A DNA stretch of 47,259 bases from Mesostigma viride (GCA_009746045.1 RPFO01001510.1:37501-84759), one strand, 5' to 3'. Shown: positions 30,708 to 40,065, counted from the stretch's first letter. Notes: generated by a model from the sequence alone, not told the origin. Numbers and translations: made by a program.

Positions 30708-31139
30708 GAAAAGAAAAGAGGCCGACCTTAGCTAGGTGGGTTTGTTTTTGTCCTTTTTTTCGTGTCATGCGGCCTTGGCCCGGACGGCATTTTTTCGCCA
30801 CGCAAATGTTGCGTCTGAACAAATGACGCAATGTGGCGTTCTAATTGCCGGCAGCTTACGTAAGGCTGCCGGGGCTATTAGGTCACATACTGCGTGAGAG
30901 AAAGAATCTAGATCTAGTTAATCACTACGCCATGAGCCAAGAAACCTAGACAGTGGCAGGTTTATATCTCAACGTAGCTCCTGCCACCTGGCCAAGAAAA
31001 ACTGGCCAAAGCTTTGGCCACGACTGATCCGGATCAGGCCGCACCGGCCTCAAAAGGTATGTCACGTGAACCCAATAACCTAGCTATAGCGGCTACCCTT
31101 CCATCTCACTATAAAGAAACTATGTTCAGAGAACCACGA
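30708..31139. repeat. TOC-like element 2: distal B repeat
   Basis: 432 bp matching 25802-26233 with a single difference (GACAGTGG against GACAGCGG). It lies 88 bp upstream of the gag-like start codon on the minus strand and presumably carries the promoter. Confidence 0.9.
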
Positions 31140-31430
31140 TTGGTCACTTTTGGTTTGCCCAGTCTCCTAGGAAAAATCGGCCAAAAATAGCGTCTTTTTC
31201 TATTTTTAGCTCATAACTGGGTCATGCTGGGGGGTAGTACCACCCCCAAGTGGCTGGAAATTTTTTTTTTCACATATTTATTATGGTTTGGAAGCATAAC
31301 TGGATTTTTATCCCATGCACAGGTCTGTTTTCCAGAAAAGTGCACTTTAGATATGTCCCATCCCCTTAAATAATTAATAAAACTCGTGCTCCCGTTGGGG
31401 AGTCACGGAGCATTAACCCCGATGGATTAA
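31140..31430. other. Flank between TOC-like element 2 and the viral genes
   Basis: No gene. 31189-31210 is the exact reverse complement of 3581-3602, part of a dispersed repeat. A T-run and A/T-rich sequence lead into the viral region. No terminal inverted repeat of the virus was found here. Confidence 0.5.
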
Positions 31431-32192
31431 TTAATTATTAAATCGAGATCCGCCGAGACCATAGAAAGAGTCGGAAAAGTATGGATATCCTACCTCTCCG
31501 TCCACAACGCTCTCCCCCGTGCGCGCCTGGGTCGTGTGGTAGTCGCGATAGGTAAACTTACAGATTCCACTCGCGTCGCCATTCGTAACGTTGTAGGGCA
31601 GCTGGACTCGCACATCCTGGTCATTGATGACGTTGAACGCGTTTTGGTGCGACACGGTCGTCCCGTCTTCGAGATGGAGGACGAAATCCCCGTTCAAGTT
31701 AGCTATCGACGTTTTGCCTACCCCGTGTTGGTCAAAAAGGTAGTCCAATTGCGCGCGGGTCAGGACTCTGCCACCAGGGTCTAGCAACGTATCAGGGCTA
31801 AAGTCGAAGACGTGGTACTGGGTCGCTCCCACTTTCGCCGTAAGGTAAGGTTCATTTAGAGTGAGATCGTCGACTAAAGTAGTCCCTGATTTAAAATAGG
31901 AATACCCATTCACGACGAGACTGTAAGCAAGTTCCGATGGGTCGCTTGCGGTCTCGTCGTCGTAATTGTCTCCGAGTCGCACATTTGTCGGCTGGCTCGG
32001 GTAGAAAATTTTGAATCCGTCGACAACGAGTGACTCATCGAATGGATGTGAAATGCCAAGAAGTAACGTCACGCTAGCTTGAAGCCCATCTATGTCTGTT
32101 TCGATGTTAGAAACACGCTCCTCCATTTCAGGGTCGAGCGTTAACCCGGTGGCGAGATTGGTCGGTCTGCTCAATGTTGTTAGAACGACCAT
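31431..32192 (-). CDS. Beta-rich fibre-like or attachment protein (unknown)
   Basis: 253 codons from ATG at 32192, divergent from the plus-strand genes with a 24-bp gap. The N-terminus has a short heptad-like helix (EERVSNIETDIDGLQASVTLLL), as in trimeric fibres, followed by glycine-, aspartate- and tyrosine-rich beta sequence (FKIFYPSQPTNVRLGDNYDD, DGTTVSHQNAFNVINDQDVRVQ). A short coiled coil ahead of a beta-rich head is typical of receptor-binding fibres, hence the call. No family was recognised, so this is a structural inference. Confidence 0.5.
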   Translation of the reverse strand: MVVLTTLSRPTNLATGLTLDPEMEERVSNIETDIDGLQASVTLLLGISHPFDESLVVDGFKIFYPSQPTNVRLGDNYDDETASDPSELAYSLVVNGYSYFKSGTTLVDDLTLNEPYLTAKVGATQYHVFDFSPDTLLDPGGRVLTRAQLDYLFDQHGVGKTSIANLNGDFVLHLEDGTTVSHQNAFNVINDQDVRVQLPYNVTNGDASGICKFTYRDYHTTQARTGESVVDGEVGYPYFSDSFYGLGGSRFNN

Positions 32193-32216
32193 TTATTATC
32201 TACCTAGAATATAAAC

Positions 32217-32759
32217 ATGGCCTCTGAGGCTTCAGAGACCCCAACGAGCTACCAAGACGAAACCTTCGCCGAGACGCGGGAAGAGCAGGTTGACCTGGTC
32301 AAGACAATTCGAAAGGGACAACCGCTGAATGATGAACAGAAAAAAGCCCTTCGCGACAAAATGAGGGTTTACCAGCAACGCGCAAAAGCCGAGAGGGAGA
32401 AGAGACGAAACGAAGAAAAGGAGGCAGAGATAACGAAACGAAAGGTCCTTGCAAAGGAATTGGAGATTCAGCGGCAAAGGCTAGTCGAACTCGAGCTGCA
32501 AGAAGCCCGCAACAAATCGCGGATTGAACGCCTTCTCGCTGAAGATTCCGTCGCCTCAACCCCCGCCGACACGCCAAAACCAAGACGGGGTCGAAAGCCC
32601 AAGGAGACAGAGCCGGACTCTCCGCCACCCCCGATCAAGACCCGACAGCTCCCACCTCCACCACCGCCACCTGTCGCGATGACGCCATACGAGATGCGCA
32701 TGGCCGCATCCGCGCGTCTCTCCTTGCTAGTCTGGACGATTAAAATGTCTTCAGAATGA
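32217..32759 (+). CDS. Charged coiled-coil protein, unknown function
   Basis: 180 codons from the ATG at 32217. Residues ~35-110 are almost all charged and helix-forming (YQQRAKAEREKRRNEEKEAE, then EIQRQRLVELELQEARNKS), a long coiled coil. The C-terminal third is proline-rich (PPPPPPV) with a basic RRGRKPK patch resembling an AT-hook. It overlaps the ATPase start by 4 bp (ATGA), so the two are probably co-expressed. It could be a scaffold, a DNA-binding accessory factor or a partner of the ATPase. Confidence 0.6.
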   Translation: MASEASETPTSYQDETFAETREEQVDLVKTIRKGQPLNDEQKKALRDKMRVYQQRAKAEREKRRNEEKEAEITKRKVLAKELEIQRQRLVELELQEARNKSRIERLLAEDSVASTPADTPKPRRGRKPKETEPDSPPPPIKTRQLPPPPPPPVAMTPYEMRMAASARLSLLVWTIKMSSE

Positions 32760-33640
32760 TAATGGCTATCATCGAAGAGCGACGAATTCATTCACTTGAG
32801 AACAAAGACATAAAGCAACGATACGCCCCACAGCGTCCTGCTCCACCGAATATGCCGAGTCTTCATTTCATCGCAAACTTCTGCGGAGCTCGACGGTCTG
32901 GGAAAACTACATCGGCAGTCAACATGGCGAAGGCTTACTTTGCTAACAACTCATTCGACAAGCTGTACCTCATTTCAGGGAGTGCCCACACGGAGCCAAA
33001 ATACAAGGAGCTCCCGGAACCAGCTATGACGATGGAAGTCTACTCTAACCTGGCATTCGATGGGATGATAGATCATATAAAGTCTGACCTCCACGAGTAC
33101 GAGAGGTACAAAGACGATCTCAAGGTGTGGGAAACGTTTAAACGCGAATACGTGGACGGGAATAAAAACGCAGAACTCATGGACCTCTCCATGTACCTAC
33201 GCCTTGATGCAATGAACTGGGATAAACCTGCGACAAGGTTCGAGCACGGTCCTCCTTCGTCGCTCATTCTGATAGACGACATGCAAGGCAGTGCCCTCTA
33301 TCAGAGCTCTAGCAAAAACGCTGTTGCGGCTTTCGCGTTCAAACACAGACACTTCCTCACGAGCATGATTTTCCTGACACAGGCGTACACGAGCGGTGGC
33401 GTACCACGAGCAGTGCGAGCGAATATATCGTTTCTTGCGCTGTTCAGAACGAAGGACCATCGAGCCGCGCGACAGATCGCGGAAGAGAGCGCGGGGGCTG
33501 TGGCGCCGGACGAGTTTCTCGCGCTATGGGACCACGCCGTCAAGGACGATCCTCACGACTTCTTCGCTGTCGACTTCGACCAGCGCGACCCGAAAAAAAT
33601 GTTTCGTCGAAACTTCAATACATTTCTCTCGATAAAATAA
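32756..33640 (+). CDS. A32/FtsK-HerA-type genome packaging ATPase
   Basis: 294 codons. Walker A is CGARRSGKTT (44-51 for GARRSGKT), Walker B is LILIDDMQG (171-177), and a conserved sensor region follows (SMIFLTQAYTSGGVPRAVRANISFLALFRTKD, read in pieces around 204-235). Length and spacing fit packaging ATPases of polinton-like viruses and virophages, which pump DNA into the capsid. It follows the coiled-coil gene with a 4-bp overlap and precedes the AT-hook gene by 22 bp. Confidence 0.85.
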   Translation: MIMAIIEERRIHSLENKDIKQRYAPQRPAPPNMPSLHFIANFCGARRSGKTTSAVNMAKAYFANNSFDKLYLISGSAHTEPKYKELPEPAMTMEVYSNLAFDGMIDHIKSDLHEYERYKDDLKVWETFKREYVDGNKNAELMDLSMYLRLDAMNWDKPATRFEHGPPSSLILIDDMQGSALYQSSSKNAVAAFAFKHRHFLTSMIFLTQAYTSGGVPRAVRANISFLALFRTKDHRAARQIAEESAGAVAPDEFLALWDHAVKDDPHDFFAVDFDQRDPKKMFRRNFNTFLSIK

Positions 33641-33662
33641 TTTTCTCTGAACATGATATACT

Positions 33663-34157
33663 ATGGATATTCCGTCCATCAAACGATACGCAGGCGCCGA
33701 GAAGGAGTACGTGTTGGACACCCAAGCACTCCTCCGATATTGTTCGGGTTCTCGACTGGGGCAGAAAACTCTAGAACGTGTCGTCAGGATCCTTCAAGAA
33801 GCAGGCCACAACGACACGATTCCGTCCACCTGTCACGACATGAGCCCCGAAATCCGATTGGCCATCCTCGCCTTGGTGGGCGATCGCAGGCGTCCACGTG
33901 GGCGCTCACCCTCCAAAACGGAAAAACGACACGAACCGAAACGGCCTCGAGGGCGCCCAAGGATCCACCCCGTAGGGTATAAAAAGCCTCGAGCCAAAAA
34001 ATTGTCTCATGTTCAGTCATCAGATGACGGTGACCGTAGAGGAGCGTCGCGAGCAATGGCGACGGGCCCAGGCGAAGAGGCGAGCAATCGCCCGCGACCA
34101 GACGAACTGCATCTCGGCGAAAAGCAAGGTCAAGAAGGGCGTCTGGAATCCCAGTGA
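33663..34157 (+). CDS. AT-hook protein overlapping the integrase gene
   Basis: 164 codons. The first ~85 residues are compact and helical (LRYCSGSRLGQKTLERVVRI). Next is a strong AT-hook, KRPRGRPRIHP, for binding A/T-rich minor groove, and lysine-rich sequence. The last ~50 residues overlap the integrase frame and look like an out-of-frame reading of it. Either the two genes overlap naturally or a small indel has split one protein with an N-terminal AT-hook and a C-terminal recombinase. An accessory role in integration or chromatin targeting is inference. Confidence 0.6.
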   Translation: MDIPSIKRYAGAEKEYVLDTQALLRYCSGSRLGQKTLERVVRILQEAGHNDTIPSTCHDMSPEIRLAILALVGDRRRPRGRSPSKTEKRHEPKRPRGRPRIHPVGYKKPRAKKLSHVQSSDDGDRRGASRAMATGPGEEASNRPRPDELHLGEKQGQEGRLESQ

Positions 34158-35292
34158 CCGATGGATCGCAAATAACCCCGAGTGCGCTGAAAAAATCGGC
34201 TTGCAGGCGACCTCTCCACCCTCGCCGGAGCCACCGCACCACGAGGAACCGCCTGCGCGACCTACTGATGGACGATACTGGACCTTCGACGAGGCCGTCG
34301 CCGCAGCGGATGCCCGGCCAGAGCATCACGAGCCTGGCAGGCCCTCGAGAGAGCGCGGGGCGACGCGCAAAACCGCGAAGGGGTACATCGGCAGGCTCCG
34401 AGTTCTCCTCGACAGGCTGGGGTGCTCGCAGGACGAATCAGTCGACTGCCTCGCCGACACCGCCCGTGTCCTGCGCGTCGTCCACGAAACCTCGGAACCC
34501 AAACGCAAGCTCGCACACTCGAAAGAGGATGCGTGGAGGGAGAACGAGAAGAACTTGCTCGGAGTGATAAACGGGGTGAATCGAATGATGCCACCTGAAA
34601 AGAGGCTCCCACGCGACGTGACGGACGCGTACGCTGCTCGAGTCAATGAGCTGAAGGTCGGCGACCTCGACAGGAAATTCGACAGGGCCGAGAGCAAGCC
34701 ACTGAGGTATACGTACGAGCAGCTCCAGCGGATCGCCGCCGCCGAGTACAAAAAGGACCCTACGTCTGACGCCGCTTTGATGGGTCTTATTTACCTGTCC
34801 GGCGAGAAACTGCCACCAACCAGGTACGACCACGACAAAATGCGCGTTGTCAGTTCTATCAGCGAGCTCGAGCCACACGAGAACGGATACATTCCGAGCG
34901 AGCGCCGCATGATAATTCAACGTTTTAAGACGGCAGAGACGTACGGCACGTACGACTACCAAATTCCAGACGGGTACAAGAAGCTGATTAACGCGTTGCA
35001 GGCTCGAGCTCATCAGAAGTACGTGTTCGAGGACCCAAAAAATCCAGGCGAATACATGAAGCACGAGTATTATTCTGCGAAGTACAACCGCATCTACCAC
35101 GGCATTGATGCAACGAGGCAGGCGTACATCACCCGTTTCCTGAAGGGCGCTTCGTGGAAAAAGCGAAAATGGGCTGGTGACTTGATGGGGCACGACGTAC
35201 TTACAGGAGCCGTTTACGAGCGGCAGGCGGGGGGCCCCTCTCCTCAGGGCGGCGAGACTGGCGGACGTCGGCTGAGGCCGAGGAAAAAGTAG
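34009..35292 (+). CDS. Tyrosine recombinase (integrase)
   Basis: 427 codons from ATG at 34009. The N-terminal third is basic and low in complexity; residues ~115-215 resemble a core-binding domain. The catalytic part shows R272 (LPPTRYD), K307 (QRFKTAE), R370 in DATRQAYITRFL, H395 (LMGHD) and the nucleophile Y403 (GAVYER), in the right order and spacing. The residue usually His or Lys three before R370 is Asp here (D367), with a histidine at 364, so the H-x-x-R box is degenerate. Such enzymes integrate virophages and polinton-like viruses. A 198-bp A/T-rich spacer separates it from the replication gene. Confidence 0.8.
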   Translation: MFSHQMTVTVEERREQWRRAQAKRRAIARDQTNCISAKSKVKKGVWNPSDRWIANNPECAEKIGLQATSPPSPEPPHHEEPPARPTDGRYWTFDEAVAAADARPEHHEPGRPSRERGATRKTAKGYIGRLRVLLDRLGCSQDESVDCLADTARVLRVVHETSEPKRKLAHSKEDAWRENEKNLLGVINGVNRMMPPEKRLPRDVTDAYAARVNELKVGDLDRKFDRAESKPLRYTYEQLQRIAAAEYKKDPTSDAALMGLIYLSGEKLPPTRYDHDKMRVVSSISELEPHENGYIPSERRMIIQRFKTAETYGTYDYQIPDGYKKLINALQARAHQKYVFEDPKNPGEYMKHEYYSAKYNRIYHGIDATRQAYITRFLKGASWKKRKWAGDLMGHDVLTGAVYERQAGGPSPQGGETGGRRLRPRKK

Positions 35293-35490
35293 ACAGTTTT
35301 CCCGTGGGAAATTTTCATGAATGTCGAAAATGATATCCTAAACCGCATGCATTATACAGGAAATAAAAAAGTTCCATGGGACCATTTTTCTTGAGGGTCG
35401 AGGTTCGAGGGTTTATGTGGTTTTTAAACGAACTGAAATTTTTTAATCGAAACTTTTTTTTTCTAAGCATACGGTATACAACCTTCCAGA
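35293..35490 (+). promoter_or_regulatory. Intergenic promoter region of the primase-helicase gene
   Basis: 198 bp with long A and T runs. A T-run ending in TTTTTCTAAGC (about 35454-35466) lies 25 bp before the start codon. It resembles the A/T-tract plus TCT pattern ahead of other genes of this virus. Confidence 0.4.
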
Positions 35491-38400
35491 ATGGTCTCGA
35501 ACTTCAACCTGCATGACGACACGGTCGACCGACACGACGTAACCGACAAGCCGACACGATTCGATTCCTCGTGGGAGATCTCCCACGGGAATAAAGGCGG
35601 ACTCTCCCACGACAATCCACACTCTTGCGCTCACACAACCTCTAAGATGTCGACCGCCGCGGAATTTGTTCCTCTGTGGTTCGCGTCGAAAGATACGCCT
35701 TTCTTTGCTCGGACGCCAGGGGTGATGTACTCGTACGAAGAGGAAAAACCCCAAGACGCTTCGGAGGCGTATGGTCGCTCTCGTGGGATGAAGTACATCA
35801 TGGCGCTGAACACGTACAAAAAAACGAACATGTATGCCGCTTTCGGGTGCAGGGAGGACTTGATCAAGACCCATGCGGAGTTATCAACAAGCGATCCGCA
35901 TTTGCTAGAAATTCTATCCCCCGACGTGAGCGTCGTCCCATATTTCGATTTTGACTGGGAAACGGAAGAACCCATCGACTACCAGCTGGAGAAGTACGCA
36001 AAAGCGGCCATATCCATGTTCTTCAACGACGTGTACGAGATAAATGTCGAGGAAGAGCGAGATATGCGGGTCCTTATTGGCCATCGCGTCAGGAGCGGCA
36101 TTTTCAAGAACTCTGTTCATGTCACGGTGCCGACGATCTACATCCCGACAATGGAGGATCGTGTCAAGATGGGAGAGCTTTTTCAGTCGTTTCTTCTTCA
36201 GTGCGCGATGGATTTATCTTCAGGATATCAGTCTGAGGTGTGCCAGAGACTCGTCAAGTCCCAGCACTCGAAAGAGGATTGGGAGGACATGCACGCGAAC
36301 GGGAACCCGATTGTGGAGAAAACAACTGGCGTTTGGGCGCCTAAACACGACATCAAGTTTTGCTACGATAGAATGATCTATTCGAGGTACCGGGCCTTTC
36401 GCATGATAGGGATGAAGAAGCGCGGAGACAGCGGCGAGGACGCGTACCTCCGCCCAGTCCCAGGGGGTAGTTCCGACGTCGGCGAATATTTGGTGACTGT
36501 CTTCAACGAAGAGGGACTGACCCGGCTCCCCCATGTCGATGATGCGGAACTATCCGAAACGAGCCATACAGTGTTTCGAGGGTATGGGAAGACTATCCCA
36601 CCACCTCGGGGCCTGGACATCTCGCCATCCATCGAAGCAATGAAAAAGTTTTCGCCTGGATGCAAGTATATGCGCACAACCTGTAAAGAATCCGATCGAG
36701 GTGTCGCAACGTTCGTCAAGTACTCCGTCGACTCTGTGGATCCGTTATGCAGGATCTGCCTCAAGATACACGACAACAACGGGCCTTATAACCTGCTACT
36801 CCCTAATGGCGCTGTACAGTACAGATGCCACCAGGACTCACAGCACCGATTCATCGAGATCTCCCCGCCCGTGATGAAGCTCGCGGACTCGGACAAAGTG
36901 CCGTTCACTCACACGTACTCGTCCGAGAAAATCAGGCCTTTCAGCTGGGATGCGCTATTTAGAGGCCCGCACAAGAGCACCATCCTCGTCCAGTCCAACT
37001 GCGGGACAGGTAAATCTGAGAGGATTCGTGAACTCGTCAACGAGGCGGTGAGGAGGGATCCAGGTATCCGCGTGTGCTGCATGGTGGCTAACATCAGCCT
37101 GTCCAAGGAGGAGGATCGCAACTACAAGTCTCTTGGCGAGCGCGGGAGGACATTGCATGGGAGGACAACGCGTTCCATATCTTGTCCAATGACCCGAATT
37201 TCCGTCACTACCTCAGCGGTCCGAAGGGAATGATGTCTGATGACAGGGTGCTGGTCGTTCTTAACAGCATCTTGCGCGTCACAGACCAACCGTTCGATCT
37301 CCTCATCCTAGACGAAATATATAACACCCTCACCGCGATTTCGCAGGGCCACATGAAACAAGCGCGAGGTGTTGAGGAAGTTCATCAGGCTCATTGAGAT
37401 GTCCAAGGTCGTGATTGCGCTAGACGCTACCGTTACTCGAAAGGTATACGAGTTCATAGCGGCCTATCGCGCGGCGGATACTATGGAGGTGGATTGCAAC
37501 ACCTTCCGGCGCCCTACCAACAGGACTCTGCGATGGGTGGATGTGACATCAGAAAAGAACTGGCGAAAGGTCTGCGTGGACAGGTTTGTTACTGAGTGTG
37601 AGAGGAGGATAGAGGCCGGAGAGAGGATTTTCTGCCCAATGTCTGGCAAAAAAGAGGCCGCCATGGCGTATGAGGCACTCAAACCCTTCATCGACAAGCG
37701 CAAGAACGGGCGTCTCTACACTAGTCTGACGAGCAAGGAGGATCTGGAGTTTGGCGCGAATGCTGCGTGGGCTGACTTGGACTTTTTGATCTTCAGCCCC
37801 ACGATCACGGTTGGAGTCAGCTACACGGAGCACACGTTCGACAGCATGGTGGGACTCTTCATCAACGGGGACCACTACGCGAGCTACACGACAACCCTCC
37901 AGCAAATTTTCAGGGTGCGCCACTTAGTCAAGGGAGAGATGGTCATCTTCTATCGAGACACGACTTCGCTTCTTGACAGGCCTCCAACGGACTACGGTAC
38001 GATCGTCGAGAACATGATCGCGGGGGACACTGCGCTCATCCAGCTGCTGTTCGACAACGCCGACGTAGTCTGCGACTGGAGCGCGGACAAGTCGCGTATC
38101 TATGACAGAAACTGTCCCAAATTCCGCCTCTTCTGCCGGAACCAGCAAGATCTCGCGGTGTCGAGGTCCCATTACAAGGGAAATCTCATCAAGATACTGA
38201 CGGAGGACTACGGCGTGGAGGTGTCGGCAGTGGAGGAGTTGGGGGACATCGACGCCCCCCGCTTCCGGTACTAGAAGATCCAGACAAGGACAGGGAGGTG
38301 GTGCTTCTGAGCGAGGAGGAGTACAAGGATCTAGAGGGGAGAATCGGCGGCACGGTTCCACTTTCACCGTACGAAATGCGTCTGAAGGCGGTGTACGAAT

Positions 38401-38822
38401 TGACTCATCGGTTGTACGAGATTCCGTATGATCTCATCGACGACGAGCTCCCTCAAATTCTGGACAAGGAGATGGGGAGGAAGGCGTACGTTGGCGTTCG
38501 GCAATATTCGAAGTTGACGGGACTAGGAACCAAGGAGCATTTTAGAGACAATCTGTTGATTCTGCAGAAGTCAGAGTCCTTGTTTGATTTGAAGGCGTAT
38601 TCTCGTTTTGGACTAGCACAGTCTCTGGCCATTACGCTCAAGCTACTAGAAGGGACGCCTATCATCGACTTCATCACGACGGCTGATCCGTCCAATCTCA
38701 CAATGAAGTTGACGCGCGACGAGACGATTGCACTAGGGAATAAAATTGATAGCGAAATTGCCGACAAGGCCTGGTTCATGCGCTCAACATTTGGATACCC
38801 GGCGAGCAGGCGAGGCTGGTAG
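35491..38822 (+). pseudogene. Primase fused to UL9/OBP-like SF2 helicase, three frame changes
   Basis: Part 1 (35491-37233) is an archaeo-eukaryotic primase: YFDFDWE (catalytic D153, D155), KNSVHV (H210), YSRYRAFRMIG (about 298-307), a Zn-binding-like C420/C423/C446/H452 cluster, then Walker A SNCGTGKS (502-509). A shift near 37135-37145 leads to 37182-37395 with Walker B LLILDEIY. A second near 37360 leads to 37369-38274 with VIALDATVT, ERIFCPMSGKK, FLIFSPTITVGVSY and QQIFRVRHL, the motif series of herpesvirus origin-binding-protein helicases. A third, at the C-run 38254-38260, leads to a C-terminal domain ending at 38822. Each join restores a continuous protein-like sequence, so this was one gene of ~1,100 codons that primes and unwinds viral DNA. 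The alternative is indel errors in the assembly. Confidence 0.82.
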
Positions 38823-38944
38823 TTTGTCTTTTGCGCAGTGTAGCGGGCTCATCAACAGGTTGTTAACCCGACTCTAGGAATTTCTGCCAAGGGGCGAAGG
38901 GCAACAGCCGTGGCGGTGGTTGCTTGGAAATTTCGAAGGCGGAC

Positions 38945-39070
38945 ATGCATGCGTTTCTTGATAGGTATAAACCCTCGTGGTGGGGCGATGAGAAGGATTA
39001 TTCGATCACGTCGTTGTCTGGCCTGTCGATGGATGAAATCGCTCCTTTCCTGCAGGGAGCGGATAAGTAA
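38945..39070 (+). CDS. Small reading frame or C-terminal remnant after the helicase
   Basis: 41 codons (MHAFLDRYKPSWWGDEKDYS...). The frame is open upstream to 38867 without another ATG. The W-W-G and acidic pattern is protein-like. It is either a tiny gene or the displaced C-terminus of the broken primase-helicase. Confidence 0.35.
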   Translation: MHAFLDRYKPSWWGDEKDYSITSLSGLSMDEIAPFLQGADK

Positions 39071-39217
39071 TAAATATTTTTAATGGAACGCGTTTCTGCC
39101 ATGCATGTAGTCATCGTTGCCAGCGACAACTGCTTCCCATGCAAATCTGAGGCCCATCCGGTTCGGGTCACACCCCGCCGCGCGGCCCTCGCCGGCTCCC
39201 TCACCCTGCGAGGCCAT

Positions 39218-39920
39218 GGCGAAAAATTGGGCGGTCTTTTCTTAAGAGTAAGTACGTGCAATTTTTCGCCACATCCAACAACCCACGCCACCTCAGCGCC
39301 GGCCAGTGGGGGAAGGTGGCGAAAAATTGGGCGTTCTTTATATAAGAGTAAGTACGTGCAATTTTTCGCCATCACTCTCACACCTTGACAAACACCTCCT
39401 ATGACCCGCGCCAAGGGGTGGCAGGGTGGCGAAAAATTGGGCGTTCTTTATATAAGAGTAAGTACGTGCAATTTTTCGCCATCACTCTCACACCTTGACA
39501 AACACCTCCTATGACCCGCGCCAAGGGGTGGCAGGGTGGCGAAAAATTGGGCGTTCTTTATATAAGAGTAAGTACGTGCAATTTTTCGCCATCACTCTCA
39601 CACCTTGACAAACACCTCCTATGACCCGCGCCAAGGGGTGGCAGGGTGGCGAAAAATTGGGCGTTCTTTATATAAGAGTAAGTACGTGCAATTTTTCGCC
39701 ATCACTCTCACACCTTGACAAACACCTCCTATGACCCGCGCCAAGGGGTGGCAGGGTGGCGAAAAATTGGGCGTTCTTTATATAAGAGTAAGTACGTGCA
39801 ATTTTTCGCCATCACTCTCACACCTTGACAAACACCTCCTATGACCCGCGCCAAGGGGTGGCAGGGTGGCGAAAAATTGGGCGTTCTTTATATAAGAGTA
39901 AGTACGTGCAATTTTTCGCC
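39218..39920. repeat. Tandem array of seven hairpin units, 110-bp period
   Basis: A 53-nt palindromic core starts at 39218, 39318, 39428, 39538, 39648, 39758 and 39868. Each core has arms GGCGAAAAATTG and CAATTTTTCGCC (12 bp, extended to 13 by flanking T and A) around a 29-nt spacer containing TATATAAG in the last six copies. The period is exactly 110 bp for the last five steps and 100 for the first. The middle units look identical along their full length, including the intervening CTCACACCTTGACAAACACC segment, whereas the first copy is diverged. The array lies between the replication gene and the virion genes, a plausible place for a replication origin or bidirectional control region. Confidence 0.93.
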
Positions 39921-40036
39921 ATCCTTGTCACACCCCCAACACACCATCACAACTGCCGGGGTGGTGACAGATGCCAGCCTAAATGTCACAGCCTGGTGAG
40001 CAGTGGTGGCAGGGGGCACACTGTTTTTGCAAGTGG

Positions 40037-40065
40037 TTTAGGGTTTTAGGGTTTAGGGCTTAGGG
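40037..40065 (+). repeat. Short interstitial telomere-like tract
   Basis: Four consecutive units TTTAGGG, TTTTAGGG, TTTAGGG and CTTAGGG, the plant and green-algal telomere type. A small direct duplication (GGTCACTATAGGG then TCACTATAGGG, 40088-40111) follows. Confidence 0.7.

Larger units (their letters stand above)
25682..31139 (-). mobile_element. Apparently complete TOC/PAT-like tyrosine-recombinase retrotransposon
   Basis: Two sequence blocks recur in split-direct-repeat order. Block A is at 25682-25776 (short copy) and 26234-26370; block B is at 25802-26233 and 30708-31139. Read on the minus strand the plan is B, genes, A-B-A: one terminal repeat, then the inner junction, then the other. 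The two 432-bp B copies differ at one position that I can find, so the element moved recently. Both minus-strand frames are uninterrupted: a gag-like protein and a fusion of RT, RNase H and tyrosine recombinase. Such DIRS-order elements integrate by recombination of a circular DNA and make no target duplication. PAT, TOC3 and Kangaroo are the closest named relatives by structure. Confidence 0.85.

Noticed and set aside
32232-32791. Three minus-strand frames opposite the coiled-coil gene
   Set aside because: They are antisense readings of a charged coiled coil and a proline run.
34262-35193. Long minus-strand frames opposite the integrase
   Set aside because: GC-rich antisense shadows; the plus-strand frame has the catalytic residues.
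39218-39920. Regularly spaced repeats as a CRISPR array
   Set aside because: Spacers between the palindromes are themselves identical repeats, the period is 110 bp, no cas genes are present and the context is eukaryotic and viral.
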